Assembly: GCF_000428725.1 (NCBI RefSeq)
Contig: NZ_KE386793.1
Span: forward strand, 192,524 to 256,523
DNA from: Psychromonas aquimarina ATCC BAA-1526
Lineage (GTDB): Bacteria; Pseudomonadota; Gammaproteobacteria; Enterobacterales; Psychromonadaceae
Direction of reading: 5' to 3'
Length of the DNA stretch: 64,000 nt
The position numbers were made by a program, and so were the translations under genes. This document shows positions 21,048-32,012 of this stretch, one piece after another. The first letter of the stretch is position 1. Each line of letters starts with the position of its first letter. The notes under the pieces were generated by a model. It had not been told where the DNA came from and did not search any database. It worked only from the letters and a program-made list of their open reading frames with translations.

Positions 21048-21794
21048 TTAATTACTCTTTTGTAATTTTTCGTTAATCAGTTGAGTACGCTGGTTGGTTG
21101 CGCGGTTGCGGATTTCATGCATTACAAAGGTTAAAGCATCACGAGTCCAGGCTTGTCCTGACTGTGGATCATAATCATGGGGAAGGGCAATACCCTGTGG
21201 TGCATAAGCATCAATACCGGCTTGTTTAGAAGTCATAATGGTACGTAAGCTGTGCTCGTAAAAACCCACTACCAGGGTTTTTCCTAATTTATCTGCGCCG
21301 CCAGCCTGTTTTATAACTTCATCAGCAACACCTGTTGTACTTAAATAGATTACGGTACCGTCTGCAGCGATTACCGGATTGATTGAGGTTATAAATTCAG
21401 GATCAATACGATCACCGATAGACTGGGCAATTTCCCATTGTGCATAAACCGGTTTACCGGTTTTTTTATGCAGGTCGACAACAACGTCCGCTAATGCTTC
21501 ATTCATCGGGCCGGGCTGCTGATTACCGTTGGCAGATAAACGGTTACCAAACGCATAAGCTAAAATTGAATCAGCCTGATTAAGAGCTAGAGGCTCGCCT
21601 TTCCAGGTTAATATTTCATTCATCAGAAATTCTGCAGTATAAGCTGCCACTTCTTTATTTTTAAGCTGCTCGGTCAGACGTGCTTCAATAGCACTTTGTA
21701 ACTGTTCATCAGTAATATTATCAGAAGCAGCAAAAGCCGATGTACATGTTAGCGCAGCCGCCAGAACTAGAGACTTAAGTTTATTATTTTTCAA
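21048..21794 (-). CDS. Secreted protein of unknown function, possibly DUF218/YdcF-like
   Basis: The 248-residue product has a clear signal peptide (MKNNKLKSLVLAAALTCTSA) with cleavage near AFA-AS. The mature part holds segments such as ADSILAYAFGNRL and KTGKPVYAQWEIA, which recall the Rossmann-like start of DUF218 (YdcF/SanA) proteins. It ends in a conserved-looking MHEIRNRATNQR. I am not certain of the family. The gene sits directly outside the right end of the IS4-type element and is divergent from the carboxylesterase gene. Confidence 0.65.
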   Translation of the reverse strand: MKNNKLKSLVLAAALTCTSAFAASDNITDEQLQSAIEARLTEQLKNKEVAAYTAEFLMNEILTWKGEPLALNQADSILAYAFGNRLSANGNQQPGPMNEALADVVVDLHKKTGKPVYAQWEIAQSIGDRIDPEFITSINPVIAADGTVIYLSTTGVADEVIKQAGGADKLGKTLVVGFYEHSLRTIMTSKQAGIDAYAPQGIALPHDYDPQSGQAWTRDALTFVMHEIRNRATNQRTQLINEKLQKSN

Positions 21795-22147
21795 AATAAT
21801 TCCTCATGATTAAATTCAGGGTAGTTGATCTGTTAAAGTTGTTTTTGCAGCGGTTTGCTGTTTATCAGGCAAAATTTAATCCTGCAAAATATTAACCCGT
21901 TTAGTTATATCGCTTAATAAAGTCTGCTGCTTTATATTTACATTTAGTTACATCTTACTGTGAAGTGAAACATTGTTTGCTGTTTTTACAGAGGTTTTGT
22001 ACGCCGCTTTTTTGTTTGTGCCTGTTGACAAGTACGGCGGGACTTAGTGCATTTTGTTTTATCTGCTTAACAGCCGCTGTGTTAAGATAGCCGCCAGTTA
22101 CTCCCGGTATAAGCACGGGATCTTCTGTATTATTAAGGGGTATAAAT
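21795..22147. other. Divergent promoter region, 353 bp
   Basis: This gap between two divergent genes contains no open frame worth calling. A small CCCG...CGGG hairpin lies near 22103-22120 in the leader of the esterase gene. No other signal is clear. Confidence 0.4.
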
Positions 22148-22810
22148 ATGAATTACTTACCTTGTGTGGAGGTGGAGCCTTCAACTGCAGCTTCAGCTTC
22201 GGTTATCTGGCTGCACGGCCTTGGTGCTGACGGTCATGATTTTGAGGCCGTTGTTCCAGAGCTGGCCTTACCGTCAAATCTGCCGGTACGTTTTATCTTT
22301 CCGCATTCACCAAGCATTCCTGTCACTATTAACGGCGGCATGATTATGCCGGCCTGGTACGACGTTGCTGATTTAAGTATTGATCGTAAAGTAGATATTA
22401 AGCAGTTAAGAGCATCGGCAGATGCTGTACAGAAGTTAATTGATCGTGAAATTGAGCGCGGCATAAAACCTGAGCGTATTATTCTTGCAGGTTTTTCACA
22501 GGGCGGTGCTGTTGCTTATCAGGCTGCTTTAACCTATAAGCAAGCCTTAGGAGGGCTGCTGGTCCTGTCGACTTATTTTGCGACTAAGGATACTATCTGT
22601 ATTCATGAAACAAATAAAAGCATCAACATCGCAGTGATGCACGGCAGTGAAGATACCGTGGTCAGTCCGCTGTTAGGTGAACGGGCGGTTCAGGATTTAC
22701 AGGCTGCCGGTTTTACACCGCAATATAAAAGTTATGCGATGGCACACGCTGTCTGCGCAGAGCAGATCGCAGATATAGCGGCCTGGTTAGAAGCACGTTT
22801 ATCAGAATAA
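22148..22810 (+). CDS. Alpha/beta-hydrolase carboxylesterase (phospholipase/carboxylesterase family)
   Basis: The 220-residue cytoplasmic serine hydrolase begins with VIWLHGLGADGHDF (oxyanion loop) and carries the nucleophile motif GFSQGG. The acid Asp is in MHGSEDTVV and the catalytic His near SYAMAHAVC, giving a complete Ser-Asp-His triad. Length and motif order match EstB/YpfH-type esterases, which cleave short-chain esters. A GGGG site lies upstream of the ATG. Two small genes follow at short intervals and may be cotranscribed. The natural substrate is unknown. Confidence 0.88.
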   Translation: MNYLPCVEVEPSTAASASVIWLHGLGADGHDFEAVVPELALPSNLPVRFIFPHSPSIPVTINGGMIMPAWYDVADLSIDRKVDIKQLRASADAVQKLIDREIERGIKPERIILAGFSQGGAVAYQAALTYKQALGGLLVLSTYFATKDTICIHETNKSINIAVMHGSEDTVVSPLLGERAVQDLQAAGFTPQYKSYAMAHAVCAEQIADIAAWLEARLSE

Positions 22811-22840
22811 CAAAACAAGACAACAAAACAGGATTTAAAA

Positions 22841-23089
22841 ATGGCAAGACAAGTAACTTACATATATAAAAAACAGCGCAAGACGATTCAATTTTCGTTT
22901 AATGAATATCACGATATGTATGAAGCAGCCGCTGCTGCTGAAGGGATTGATTTAACCAGCTTTTTAGCAATGGAAAAACAGCTGGCAATGAGCTGCCGCG
23001 GGCAGGGCATAATGAAAAATCATCGCAAAACTGAATTTACCAGGATGGGATTTGGTGAAATAAAATTTGTACGTGACGAAGAAAAATAG
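22841..23089 (+). CDS. Small conserved protein, DUF2960-like
   Basis: This is an 82-residue basic soluble protein with segments NEYHDMYEAAAAAEGIDL, FLAMEKQLA and GFGEIKFVRDEE. The pattern fits a small gammaproteobacterial family that I recall as DUF2960, with no known function. The gene starts 31 bases after the esterase stop and precedes a two-helix membrane protein gene, suggesting a three-gene transcript. The family name is from memory; the coding call is secure. Confidence 0.7.
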   Translation: MARQVTYIYKKQRKTIQFSFNEYHDMYEAAAAAEGIDLTSFLAMEKQLAMSCRGQGIMKNHRKTEFTRMGFGEIKFVRDEEK

Positions 23090-23122
23090 CCGCAAGTATA
23101 ACTCTGGATAAAGACAAAAAGT

Positions 23123-23812
23123 ATGAGTGAAGCTGCTGTAACACGTAAAATGAATGCATCTGAAAGTGAGTTTATAAACAGCTTACTGCAGTCGATGCCG
23201 AACGGCCGCAGGCGTTTATTAAAAGCAGCGCTCAACACTGCGGTTTTCTGGCTGCTGTCGATGCTGGCTTTTGGGCTTGCCTGGCTGGTGCTGACCTGGG
23301 CTGTCGGTTTGTTTTCTACATTAGAGATCGGCCTTAACAGCAGTTACGGGGTGTGGATTAAATACAGCGGTGTGTTTATCTGTGCTTTTTATGCTTTATC
23401 TGTAACCTTGAAATGGCTGCAGGAGTGGCCGGATCATCGTGGTGCTTTGTTAAAAGATAAAGCCGCTGGAGTGGTTATTGATGAACATTATCAGGTTGCT
23501 GAAGTTAAGCGTTTTAAAGAGCCGCAGTACGGCGGACTTATCTATTTTCTGCAGATGTCCGATAAAAAAGTACTGGTTGTATACGATTATGAAAGTCAGA
23601 CAGAGCAGGGCAGTACTTTTACGGTTAAAAGTTCTCTGCAGATAAGCCGGGCACCTGCCAGCGGTTATTATATAAAACAGAGTTTTTCCGGAGCTGTTGT
23701 CGCGCCGTGCGCTACATTTGCTTTAAGCATTGCACCGGATTTATGGCCGGAGCCGGATTCATGGTGTGATATTGCCTGGCATGAGCTGGAAAGCAGATTA
23801 TCAACCTCTTAA
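23123..23812 (+). CDS. Hypothetical inner-membrane protein, 229 aa
   Basis: Two hydrophobic segments stand out, at about residues 36-64 (AVFWLLSMLAFGLAWLVLTW) and 78-96. They are flanked by a short basic N-terminus and a C-terminal soluble domain of about 130 residues rich in Tyr and Trp. I do not recognise the family. It follows the DUF2960-like gene by 33 bases on the same strand. A bidirectional terminator separates it from hutH, which converges on it. Confidence 0.6.
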   Translation: MSEAAVTRKMNASESEFINSLLQSMPNGRRRLLKAALNTAVFWLLSMLAFGLAWLVLTWAVGLFSTLEIGLNSSYGVWIKYSGVFICAFYALSVTLKWLQEWPDHRGALLKDKAAGVVIDEHYQVAEVKRFKEPQYGGLIYFLQMSDKKVLVVYDYESQTEQGSTFTVKSSLQISRAPASGYYIKQSFSGAVVAPCATFALSIAPDLWPEPDSWCDIAWHELESRLSTS

Positions 23813-23815
23813 AAT

Positions 23816-23857
23816 GAAAACAGATGCTTAACCCTAAGGGAAGCATCTGTTTTTTTG
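23816..23857. terminator. Bidirectional terminator between convergent genes
   Basis: AAACAGATGCTT and AAGCATCTGTTT form a perfect 12-bp stem with an 11-base loop, with A-rich sequence on the left and a T run on the right. It can serve the plus-strand membrane protein gene and the minus-strand hut operon. Confidence 0.85.
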
Positions 23858-23868
23858 TCCTGCTGTAA

Positions 23869-25401
23869 TTATAAACTCGGCAGGATATTTTCCGGCATTA
23901 GTTTGTTATGTGAGGCTTCTAAAATAAGCTGATTAGCTTTAGCGATATCCGGTGCAAAATAGCGGTCCTTATCGTAGAAATCAACCCGTCCGCGCAGCTC
24001 TGCTTTGCCCTGTTCAATCAGCCCCGATGATTTCAGCGGTGCTCTGAAATCCAGCCCTTGAGCCGCCGCTAACAGTTCAACTGCTAAAATGCCGCGCGTA
24101 TTCTCCGCCATATCCTTTAATCGCCTTCCGGCAAAGGTTGCCATGGATACATGATCTTCCTGATTAGCTGAAGTCGGCAGGCTGTCAACACTTGCCGGAT
24201 GCGCCAGGGACTTATTTTCACTGGCAAGGGCGGCCGCTGTTACCTGGGCAATCATAAAACCGGAATTAACACCGCCGTTATTAACTAAAAACGGCGGCAG
24301 TTTACTTAAACCGCTGTCAATTAATAACGCCATTCTGCGCTCCGATAAACTGCCGATTTCTGCAATCGCTAAGGCTAAATTATCACTGGCCATAGCAATC
24401 GGCTCTGCGTGGAAATTACCCGCAGAAATAATGTCGCCGTCATCGGCAAAAACCAGCGGGTTATCAGATACTGAATTTGCTTCTATTTCAAAAATTGAAG
24501 CCGCATTACGGATCTGCTGCAGGCAGGCGCCCATTACCTGAGGCTGACAGCGCAGCGAGTAGGGATCCTGTACTTTTTCACATTTGGTATGCGACTCACC
24601 AAGTTCACTGGCTTTATCAAGAATATGACGATAAACCTGGGCTGCATCCATCTGTGACTGATGGCCGCGAACCTGATGCACACGCGGATCAAAGGGACGG
24701 CGGCTGCCGAGCGCCGCTTCCACTGTCATGGCGCCGCAAAGTGATGCTGAGGCAAACAGATCTTCAGCGGCAAACAGGCCCTCAAGGCCAAAAGCACAGG
24801 AAGCCTGCGTACCGTTAAGCAGCGCCAGACCTTCTTTTGGCGCAAGTGTAACAGCCTGTAGTCCGGCAATTTCCAGTGCCAGCTGTCCGGATATAACTTT
24901 GCCCTGATAACGTGCTTCACCTTCGCCGAGCAGTATAGTGCTCATATGTGCAAGCGGTGCTAAATCCCCGGAGGCGCCGACTGACCCTTTTTTAGGTACA
25001 CAGGGATAAACCTGGGCATTAACCAGCTGTATTAAAGCTTCAATCACAGCTAAGCGTATGCCGGAAAAGCCGCGTGCCAGACTGTTGATTTTCAGCACCA
25101 TCATCAGACGCACGGTTTCATCATTCATGAACTCACCAATGCCGGCAGCATGGGAAAGCACAATACTGCGCTGCAGGGTTTCCAGATCTTCCGGTGCAAT
25201 ACGGGTATTGGCTAATAACCCGAACCCGGTATTAATGCCGTAAGCGACGCGGTTTTCAGCAATGACCTGATTAACAATTTCTGTGCTGGCGTTAATATCG
25301 TTTACACAGGCTGGATCTAAGCTTAATTTTACCGGCGAACGGCTGATCTGACGAAGCTGCGCGAGTGTTAAAAAACCAGGTTTTATATTTAATTCGACCA
25401 T
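23869..25401 (-). CDS. hutH: Histidine ammonia-lyase
   Basis: The 510-residue enzyme performs the first step of histidine degradation, forming urocanate and ammonia. [16 protein letters not shown] contains the Ala-Ser-Gly triad that self-cyclises into the MIO cofactor. Further family landmarks are [16 protein letters not shown] and [14 protein letters not shown]. Length is standard. A GGAGA site precedes the ATG, 21 bases after the hutU stop, and it is the last gene of the hut operon. Confidence 0.97.
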   Translation of the reverse strand: MVELNIKPGFLTLAQLRQISRSPVKLSLDPACVNDINASTEIVNQVIAENRVAYGINTGFGLLANTRIAPEDLETLQRSIVLSHAAGIGEFMNDETVRLMMVLKINSLARGFSGIRLAVIEALIQLVNAQVYPCVPKKGSVGASGDLAPLAHMSTILLGEGEARYQGKVISGQLALEIAGLQAVTLAPKEGLALLNGTQASCAFGLEGLFAAEDLFASASLCGAMTVEAALGSRRPFDPRVHQVRGHQSQMDAAQVYRHILDKASELGESHTKCEKVQDPYSLRCQPQVMGACLQQIRNAASIFEIEANSVSDNPLVFADDGDIISAGNFHAEPIAMASDNLALAIAEIGSLSERRMALLIDSGLSKLPPFLVNNGGVNSGFMIAQVTAAALASENKSLAHPASVDSLPTSANQEDHVSMATFAGRRLKDMAENTRGILAVELLAAAQGLDFRAPLKSSGLIEQGKAELRGRVDFYDKDRYFAPDIAKANQLILEASHNKLMPENILPSL

Positions 25402-25422
25402 CTATTTCTCCAAATCAGCTGG

Positions 25423-27099
25423 TTATTCAGCATCTAACATAGGTAAATCTAACTTCTCATTACGTGCGCACTGCTTAGCAGTATCATAACCAGCATCGGC
25501 GTGGCGCATAACACCGGTGGCAGGATCGTTTCTTAATACCCGGCCGATACGTCGATGCGCATCGTCACTGCCGTCACAGACAATAACCATGCCGGAGTGC
25601 TGTGAAAAGCCCATGCCGACACCGCCGCCGTGGTGCAGTGATACCCAGGTTGCGCCGCTGGCGGTATTTAATAATGCATTCAGCAGCGGCCAGTCGGAGA
25701 CTGCATCTGAGCCGTCCTTCATCGCTTCTGTTTCACGGTTCGGGCTGGCGACTGAGCCTGAATCGAGATGGTCGCGGCCGATTACAATCGGTGCTTTCAG
25801 TTCGCCGTTTTTAACCATCTGGTTAAAAGCCAGTCCTAAACGCTGCCTGTCTTTAAGGCCCACCCAGCAGATTCGTGCCGGCAGTCCCTGGAACTGAATA
25901 TGCTCACGGGCCATATCTAACCAGTTATGCAGATTCGGGTTGTCCGGGATTAACTCTTTTACTTTCTGATCGGTTTTGTAAATATCCTCAGGATCACCTG
26001 AAAGAGCGGCCCAGCGGAACGGACCAATTCCTTCACAGAACAGCGGGCGGATATAAGCAGGTACAAAGCCCGGGAAATCAAAGGCATTTTCTATACCCTG
26101 TTCAAACGCCATCTGACGGATATTGTTGCCGTAATCAACGGTTGCTGAGCCGGAAGACTGCAGATCCAGCATTGCCTGCACCTGCACCGCCATCGATTCC
26201 TTAGCGGCCCTGATCACGGCAGCTTCATCTTTAAGGCGCATCTCGGCCGCCTGCTCCATGGTCCAGCCCTGCGGCAGATAACCGTTTAAGGGGTCGTGTG
26301 CCGAGGTCTGATCGGTAACGATATCCGGGCTGATGCCGCGTTTAACCAGCTCCGGGAAAATATCTGCAGCATTGCCGAGCAGTCCGACGGAGGTTGGTTT
26401 TCCGGTGCTGACTGCTGTGTCGATAATAGCCAGCGCCTGATCTAACGTTGTCGCCTTGTGTTCTACATAACCGGTGCGTAAGCGGTAATCGATACGCGAC
26501 TCGTCACATTCAACGGCAATCATGGAAAATCCGGCCATAGTGGCCGCCAGCGGCTGTGCACCGCCCATACCGCCTAAACCGCCGGTCAGTATCCAGCGGC
26601 CCTGCGCTCTGCTCTTAAAATGCTGAGCCGCCATAGCTGCAAAAGTTTCATAGGTGCCCTGGACTATGCCCTGTGAACCTATATAAATCCAGGAGCCGGC
26701 AGTCATCTGCCCGTACATCATCAGCCCTTGTTTATCGAGTTTGTTAAAATGCTCCCAGTTAGCCCAGTGCGGTACTAAATTAGAGTTGGCAATCAGCACT
26801 CGCGGCGCGTCTTTATGGGTGGGAAAGACACCAACAGGTTTACCGGACTGCACCAGTAAAGTCTCGTCATCACCTAAACGTTTAAGTACCTCGACAATTT
26901 TGTCATAACTCTGCCAGTCACGCGCAGCCCGGCCGATTCCGCCGTACACAACCAGAGCATGCGGGTGTTCAGCAACATCGGGATGCAGATTATTCATCAG
27001 CATGCGCAGCGGTGCTTCTGTCAACCAGGAGCGGGCATTTAATTTTGTTCCCTGCGGGGCAATAATTGTGCGGGATGTATCTAAACGTTTATTGTTCAT
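25423..27099 (-). CDS. hutU: Urocanate hydratase
   Basis: The 558-residue NAD-dependent enzyme converts urocanate to imidazolonepropionate. Visible landmarks include [21 protein letters not shown] near the N-terminus, the [14 protein letters not shown] glycine-rich segment and the C-terminal [23 protein letters not shown] precedes the ATG. It lies between hutG and hutH on the same strand with short gaps, consistent with a single histidine-utilisation transcript. Confidence 0.97.
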   Translation of the reverse strand: MNNKRLDTSRTIIAPQGTKLNARSWLTEAPLRMLMNNLHPDVAEHPHALVVYGGIGRAARDWQSYDKIVEVLKRLGDDETLLVQSGKPVGVFPTHKDAPRVLIANSNLVPHWANWEHFNKLDKQGLMMYGQMTAGSWIYIGSQGIVQGTYETFAAMAAQHFKSRAQGRWILTGGLGGMGGAQPLAATMAGFSMIAVECDESRIDYRLRTGYVEHKATTLDQALAIIDTAVSTGKPTSVGLLGNAADIFPELVKRGISPDIVTDQTSAHDPLNGYLPQGWTMEQAAEMRLKDEAAVIRAAKESMAVQVQAMLDLQSSGSATVDYGNNIRQMAFEQGIENAFDFPGFVPAYIRPLFCEGIGPFRWAALSGDPEDIYKTDQKVKELIPDNPNLHNWLDMAREHIQFQGLPARICWVGLKDRQRLGLAFNQMVKNGELKAPIVIGRDHLDSGSVASPNRETEAMKDGSDAVSDWPLLNALLNTASGATWVSLHHGGGVGMGFSQHSGMVIVCDGSDDAHRRIGRVLRNDPATGVMRHADAGYDTAKQCARNEKLDLPMLDAE

Positions 27100-27154
27100 T
27101 GTGCTTCCTTTTAGACCTGTAAATTAAGATAAAGCGGGCGAATGAAAAAATCGC

Positions 27155-28186
27155 TTAATCGAGCATCGAGTGAGATATCTGCCAGGCAAGGCGGGCGGCC
27201 AGGCGGGCAGTCTGGTTATCGATATCAAAGTTGGGGTTATATTCAGTTAAATCTGCGAGCAGAAGCTTGTTTTCTCCGGCTGAATTTTCAGCATTTAAGA
27301 TCGGCTGAATCAGGCTTTCGATTATTTCAACGGATACCCCCCGGGCTGCCGGCGCGCTGACACCGGGAGCTGCTGCTGCAGGGAAAACATCCATATCTAT
27401 GGTCAGGTAGAGGTAATCGCAGCCGTCGATAAACTGCAGCAGTTCTGTTGTGCGTTTATCCAGCTGCTGAGTGACCAGCTGATGATCTTCGCGATAGAAA
27501 ACCTGCAGCTGCTGTGCGCAGTTAAATAATGCCTGAGTATTACTAGCACGACTTACTCCCAGGCAGGCGTATTGAAAAGGCCAGCCTAACAGCTGACAGT
27601 GATCGGCAATCTGCCTAAACGGGGTGCCGGAACTGCCTGGATAGTGATTATTATCTTTTGAGTAACTGCGCAGATCAAAGTGTGCATCAAAATTGATAAT
27701 GCCGATTTTAGGTGTCTTGACTTTGTTGTGCAGATGTCGGGCTAATCCTTGAAAAGAGCCCCATGCTGTTTCGTGTCCGCCGCCGAAGATTAACACTTTG
27801 CTCTGCTGCTCAAGTGCTGTGTAAATATGATCTGCCAGTTCTTTCTGACTGGCTTCCAGATCGTGATCCCGGCAGAGAATATTGCCGCCGTCATAAAGCG
27901 GGGAGGGATTATTCAAATGCCAGGCAGTATTGGCCAGCGCTTTGCGGATAAGATCCGGCGCCCGTGCTGCACCGATACGGCCTTTATTGCGCAGCACACC
28001 TTGATCGCAGCAGAAACCAAGTATAACCATACCTGGCTGGTCATTCGATGCCCGATCAGCATTAATTACTTTAACCGTCTGATGAAAACGTCTGCCGGCT
28101 TCACCGTCCTCGTGGTCAACTCGCCCCTGCCAGAGGTTAGGGCTGGTGGGCTGATATAAATGCTTAGTTGTATTGCTGTCAGTCAT
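27155..28186 (-). CDS. hutG: Formimidoylglutamase (arginase family)
   Basis: The 343-residue Mn-dependent enzyme hydrolyses N-formimino-glutamate to glutamate and formamide, the last step of this hut route. Metal-ligand motifs [18 protein letters not shown] and TIDMDVFP are present. The open frame extends 35 codons upstream, but I choose the ATG at 28186. It has a GGAGAG site and its ATGACTGA overlaps the hutI stop codon, typical of translational coupling. Confidence 0.93.
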   Translation of the reverse strand: MTDSNTTKHLYQPTSPNLWQGRVDHEDGEAGRRFHQTVKVINADRASNDQPGMVILGFCCDQGVLRNKGRIGAARAPDLIRKALANTAWHLNNPSPLYDGGNILCRDHDLEASQKELADHIYTALEQQSKVLIFGGGHETAWGSFQGLARHLHNKVKTPKIGIINFDAHFDLRSYSKDNNHYPGSSGTPFRQIADHCQLLGWPFQYACLGVSRASNTQALFNCAQQLQVFYREDHQLVTQQLDKRTTELLQFIDGCDYLYLTIDMDVFPAAAAPGVSAPAARGVSVEIIESLIQPILNAENSAGENKLLLADLTEYNPNFDIDNQTARLAARLAWQISHSMLD

Positions 28187-29390
28187 TACAGAGCTCTCCA
28201 TTAATAATACGCTGAGCCAATAAGGATGTGCCGATTTCGTAGCTAAGCTGCGCTGGATGTTCAATATTCCACAGGCACAGATCTGCATCAAAGCCGACTT
28301 TAATCTGTCCGCGCTGCTTTTCTAAACCTAGTGCCTTGGCCGCATTGCAGGTAACCCCGCGCAGCGTCTCCTGCGGCGTTAAATTAAACAGCGTACAGCC
28401 CATATTCATAATCATTGATAAAGATGCGATGGGTGAGGTACCGGGATTAAAGTCCGTGGCTAACGCCATGGGCACCTTGAATTTTCGCAGCAGATCTACC
28501 GGCGGCAGGCGGGTTTCCCGTAAAAAATAAAAAGCGCCCGGCAGCAGGGTGGCTACCGTGCCGTTTTCAGCCAGTACTTCGACACCTTTTTGATCCAGAT
28601 ATTCAATATGATCAACTGAGGACGCACCCATTTCGGCGGCTAAGATACTGCCGCCCATATTGCTTAACTGCTCAGTATGACCTTTAATACCTAAACCATA
28701 TTTTAAAGCACTGCTGAATACACGTTTGCTCTGCTCCAGATTAAACCCTATGCCTTCACAGAAAACATCAACATAATCCACTAACTGAGCTTCCACTGCC
28801 GCCGGAATAATGCTGATGCAGACATAATCTATATAACTGTCGGCATCACTAATATATTCAGGCGGTACAGCATGCGCCGCCAGCAGGGTAGTGCTGACTT
28901 TTATGTCGGCATACAGCTCAAGCTGTTTAGCCGCCCGCAGTATTTTCAGTTCACTCTCAAGTGTTAAGCCGTAACCAGATTTGATTTCGACGGTAGTGAC
29001 TCCGTCGCGGATTAGTCCGGATAAACGCCTTAGGGATTTTTCAATAAGTTCCTGTTCAGAAGCCTCGCGGGTAGCATGTACCGTTGCCATAATACCGCCG
29101 CCGCAGCGGGCAATCTCCTGGTAGGAAAGACCGTTTAAACGCTGTTCAAATTCGCCGGCACGATTACCGGCAAAGATCAGGTGAGTATGGCAGTCGATAA
29201 GACCCGGAGTGACCAGCTTAGCGGCGCAGTCCAGCACCTGTTCAAATACTCTGTCCGGCATCTGCTTCATGGGACCTATTTGAGAAATTTTACCGCCGCT
29301 GAGCGCGATAAACTGATCCTGCTGAACCTGGTAGCCTGAATCGCCAGTTTCCATTGTTACAATAGATGCATTTGTCAGCAGTAAATTCAT
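28179..29390 (-). CDS. hutI: Imidazolonepropionase
   Basis: The 403-residue amidohydrolase opens the imidazolone ring to give formiminoglutamate. The metal-binding [12 protein letters not shown] motif, [17 protein letters not shown] and the late [10 protein letters not shown] segment are all present. It is the first structural gene of the hut operon. A HutC-type operator lies 21-30 bases upstream of the ATG and a GGCGAGAG site just before it. Confidence 0.97.
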   Translation of the reverse strand: MNLLLTNASIVTMETGDSGYQVQQDQFIALSGGKISQIGPMKQMPDRVFEQVLDCAAKLVTPGLIDCHTHLIFAGNRAGEFEQRLNGLSYQEIARCGGGIMATVHATREASEQELIEKSLRRLSGLIRDGVTTVEIKSGYGLTLESELKILRAAKQLELYADIKVSTTLLAAHAVPPEYISDADSYIDYVCISIIPAAVEAQLVDYVDVFCEGIGFNLEQSKRVFSSALKYGLGIKGHTEQLSNMGGSILAAEMGASSVDHIEYLDQKGVEVLAENGTVATLLPGAFYFLRETRLPPVDLLRKFKVPMALATDFNPGTSPIASLSMIMNMGCTLFNLTPQETLRGVTCNAAKALGLEKQRGQIKVGFDADLCLWNIEHPAQLSYEIGTSLLAQRIINGELCND

Positions 29391-29410
29391 AATACTCTCG
29401 CCTGTTTAAA

Positions 29411-29420
29411 TGTATATACA
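29411..29420. promoter_or_regulatory. HutC operator
   Basis: TGTATATACA is a perfect palindrome matching the core of known HutC binding sites. It lies between hutC and hutI directly upstream of hutI, so HutC bound here would block the operon until urocanate accumulates. A weaker, related sequence (TTGTATAG...TTACAA on the minus strand) lies upstream of hutC near 30275-30297 and may mediate autoregulation. Confidence 0.8.
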
Positions 29421-29548
29421 ATTAAATAAATGATATACCAGTAAAGCACAAGTTATATGTTAAAAAATTGTGAGCAAGTTCGTTTTGAGTGTGCCAAAGG
29501 CTGCAGAAAAGGCAAAAAAATAGCGAATAAGAGTTAGATAAAAAGTGT

Positions 29549-30253
29549 TTAAACTTGAGCGGTAAGGCTTAATTTATATTTATCGCCTGGATGATAAAGC
29601 AGTGCAACACTGATCAGGTTTTCTCTGCTCCAGGTTCTGCGGTTAAGCAGCAGGCAAGGTGTATGGCTGTTTAACTGTAATTGTTTCTGAATGTGCGCCG
29701 CGGGCAGTACAGCCTCAACAGTATGTTCAATGGAGCTGAGCGGGCAGTTTTTAGTCAGATATTCATTGGGAGTCGCCTGCTTAAAATCCTGTTTGATATA
29801 ATCCGGTGCAAATTCAGGATTAACCCAGCGCAGTTCCATCTGCAGTGCTGTATCATCTTCCATGTGTATGATTTCACTGAAATAAACGCAGGTGTCAATT
29901 TTTACACCTAAGCGCATCGCTATATCATTATCGGCCCGTACTATGGCCTGAGTTAATATCCGGCTGCTGTAGACTTTACCGCGCTGGCGAATTTCATCGG
30001 CAATATTTCGGATATCACTGAGCGGGGAGTCGACCTTTCTGCTGCACACAAAAGTACCTAAACGCGGCGCTCTTTCTAACAGGCCGGCGGTTACCAGATC
30101 GCGTATGGCTTTATTAACCGTCATACGGCTTACTGCAAACTGTCTGGTTAGTTCAATTTCAGTGGGGATTTTTGTGCCGGGGGCCCAGACATTGGTGCTG
30201 ATTTTTTCATTGATAAAGTCTCGGATTTGTATGTAACGCGGAGATTTATTCAT
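29549..30253 (-). CDS. hutC: Histidine-utilisation repressor HutC (GntR family)
   Basis: The 234-residue protein has an N-terminal winged helix-turn-helix (TEIELTRQFAVSRMTVNKAI) and a C-terminal UTRA ligand domain with PDYIKQDF and LLLNRRTW. Its position at the head of the hut genes, 158 bases before hutI with the operator between, identifies it as the urocanate-responsive repressor. It may be cotranscribed with hutIGUH or have its own promoter. Confidence 0.92.
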   Translation of the reverse strand: MNKSPRYIQIRDFINEKISTNVWAPGTKIPTEIELTRQFAVSRMTVNKAIRDLVTAGLLERAPRLGTFVCSRKVDSPLSDIRNIADEIRQRGKVYSSRILTQAIVRADNDIAMRLGVKIDTCVYFSEIIHMEDDTALQMELRWVNPEFAPDYIKQDFKQATPNEYLTKNCPLSSIEHTVEAVLPAAHIQKQLQLNSHTPCLLLNRRTWSRENLISVALLYHPGDKYKLSLTAQV

Positions 30254-30422
30254 CAGCCTGCCTGTAATAAAAAGTCTGTTGTAATTGACTATACAAATGA
30301 TCGCTCAGTTAAGCGAATAAAGCAAGTGCCGGATGCTTACTGACTGCTGTTTGCTGTCAGGTTTTTCAACAAGTGCTACTATTTAAGTGACTGAGCATAT
30401 TCCTATGGACAGGATGAATAAA

Positions 30423-31949
30423 ATGCAGCTGAAAATCAGACAGCCCGTTTTGTTACTGTTAGCACTTTTATTTCTGGCTTGCTGCTCTTCTTCGCAAGAG
30501 TCAGCTGTTCAGCCAGAGACTGTCCGCGTCCCGCCGCATCATGAAAATATTATCGATTCAGAAAACTTTCTGGTATTCGGCAGGGTCCTGGATAAGAACG
30601 ATGATTACGCAAAACTGGCAAAAGCGGCGGTCGCATACCCAGATAAGTTTGCCGCACACCAATATGCTGACAGTATGTTCTTTAAAGCGGGCGCTAGTCA
30701 TTACGGCCTGCATCTTCCTGAAGGACGTTATACCATTGTTATATATGCCGATATTAATGGTGATGGTCATCTCAGTCAGTCTGAGGCTGTTGGTCAGAGA
30801 AAAATCATCTTAAGTAAAACCAGTTTTCAGAAACAGGTGCAGACTCATGTGGATATCCATTTAACCGCTGCTTATGCGGCCGAGTACCCGCTGAGCATAA
30901 TGGTACCTGAAATACCTGAGTCGCTTTTCTTCCCCGCCGGCAGTATACGCAGTCTGGATGATCTGATTTTTGAGCAGGAAATTGCCACATTAGGTATTTA
31001 TAATCCGGCTGCTTTTATGGATATAGCCTCGGGGTTGTTTTATGCCCTTGAAGAAGAATCCATTTATAAAATACCGGTAATTTTTGTGCATGGAACGGGA
31101 GAAACAGCAAAGACCTTTGCACATATTATCAGTCACCTGGACAGGGACCGCTATCAGCCGTGGTTTTTTTATTATCCCTCCGGGGTTTATCTGGAACAGC
31201 TGGCTGCGCTGTTTTATAAAATCTATTTATCCGGAACGATTATTGCCAAGGGAGATACGCCTCTGATTGTGGTAGCTCACCGAGCAGGAGCTGTTATTGT
31301 CCGGCAGGCTGTAAATCACTATCAAAACAGAACGCTGGAAAATAAAGTTAAGCTTGTGGTGACTATTAATGATCCCCTGGCGGATGATCCTCTGCTTAAC
31401 CGCGGTGAAAAATCCGCCATGAGTCTGTTATCGGCATGGGATAATTTACATCGAGATCCAGATCTGCTTAAAAATATCTATCAAAAACCCTTACCAGAGT
31501 TTGTCAGTGAGCAGGTCTTTTATGAGCTCCCTGCGCAGAATACAGACAGCTTGTTGAATAGATCTGTGTATACTCAGCGCTTTGCTTTTAACAGCGGTTA
31601 TACCCCCCTTATTGAAAATGAAGAAATGATCACTTCTCTTATGCGCAGCTTGAATCAGGTAAAAAATCCTTATCCGCAGGCACATATACAGCACCTTGCC
31701 AGAGGCGGCTATGATGTGAATTTAAGCAGCCAGTATGATCCCTTTACTCAGTATATTATTCACTCTATGGGCAAATATATTATTGCTTTGGCGCATGGAA
31801 TTATTGAGCCTAATAACCCGGATCAGGTGCATTTTGTGCGTGTCGTTAAAGGTGAGGAAACAGCTGCAAGTATTGTTGAAATGGGCTTAATTAAGTTTAT
31901 GCGTGAATATTCAGAAATAATCGATGCCGACAGTGATTTTGATAATTAA
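30423..31949 (+). CDS. Lipoprotein with alpha/beta-hydrolase fold lacking the usual nucleophile
   Basis: I choose ATG 30423, which has an AGGAT site at good spacing and gives a standard lipoprotein signal (MQLKIRQPVLLLLALLFLAC). Lipidation would be at the first Cys of CC. The frame is open up to a GTG at 30387. An N-terminal domain of about 150 residues contains an EF-hand-like DINGDGHLSQSE loop. The hydrolase domain follows with IPVIFVHGTGETAKTF and LIVVAHRAGAVIV. The second is the nucleophile elbow, but Arg occupies the serine position (AHRAG instead of GHSxG). Either it is inactive and binds rather than cleaves, or catalysis uses another residue. The protein is otherwise intact at 508 residues. 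Confidence 0.75.
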   Translation: MQLKIRQPVLLLLALLFLACCSSSQESAVQPETVRVPPHHENIIDSENFLVFGRVLDKNDDYAKLAKAAVAYPDKFAAHQYADSMFFKAGASHYGLHLPEGRYTIVIYADINGDGHLSQSEAVGQRKIILSKTSFQKQVQTHVDIHLTAAYAAEYPLSIMVPEIPESLFFPAGSIRSLDDLIFEQEIATLGIYNPAAFMDIASGLFYALEEESIYKIPVIFVHGTGETAKTFAHIISHLDRDRYQPWFFYYPSGVYLEQLAALFYKIYLSGTIIAKGDTPLIVVAHRAGAVIVRQAVNHYQNRTLENKVKLVVTINDPLADDPLLNRGEKSAMSLLSAWDNLHRDPDLLKNIYQKPLPEFVSEQVFYELPAQNTDSLLNRSVYTQRFAFNSGYTPLIENEEMITSLMRSLNQVKNPYPQAHIQHLARGGYDVNLSSQYDPFTQYIIHSMGKYIIALAHGIIEPNNPDQVHFVRVVKGEETAASIVEMGLIKFMREYSEIIDADSDFDN

Positions 31950-32012
31950 AGGTTAGCGCAGCGGTAAAAGCGTGCACTTCAGCATTAAAGCGCACATTTT
32001 TTAACTTATTAA

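Noticed and set aside
27155-28291. Longer hutG start 35 codons upstream
   Set aside because: The extension lies inside hutI and lacks a ribosome-binding site. The ATG at 28186 has GGAGAG and the usual stop/start overlap.
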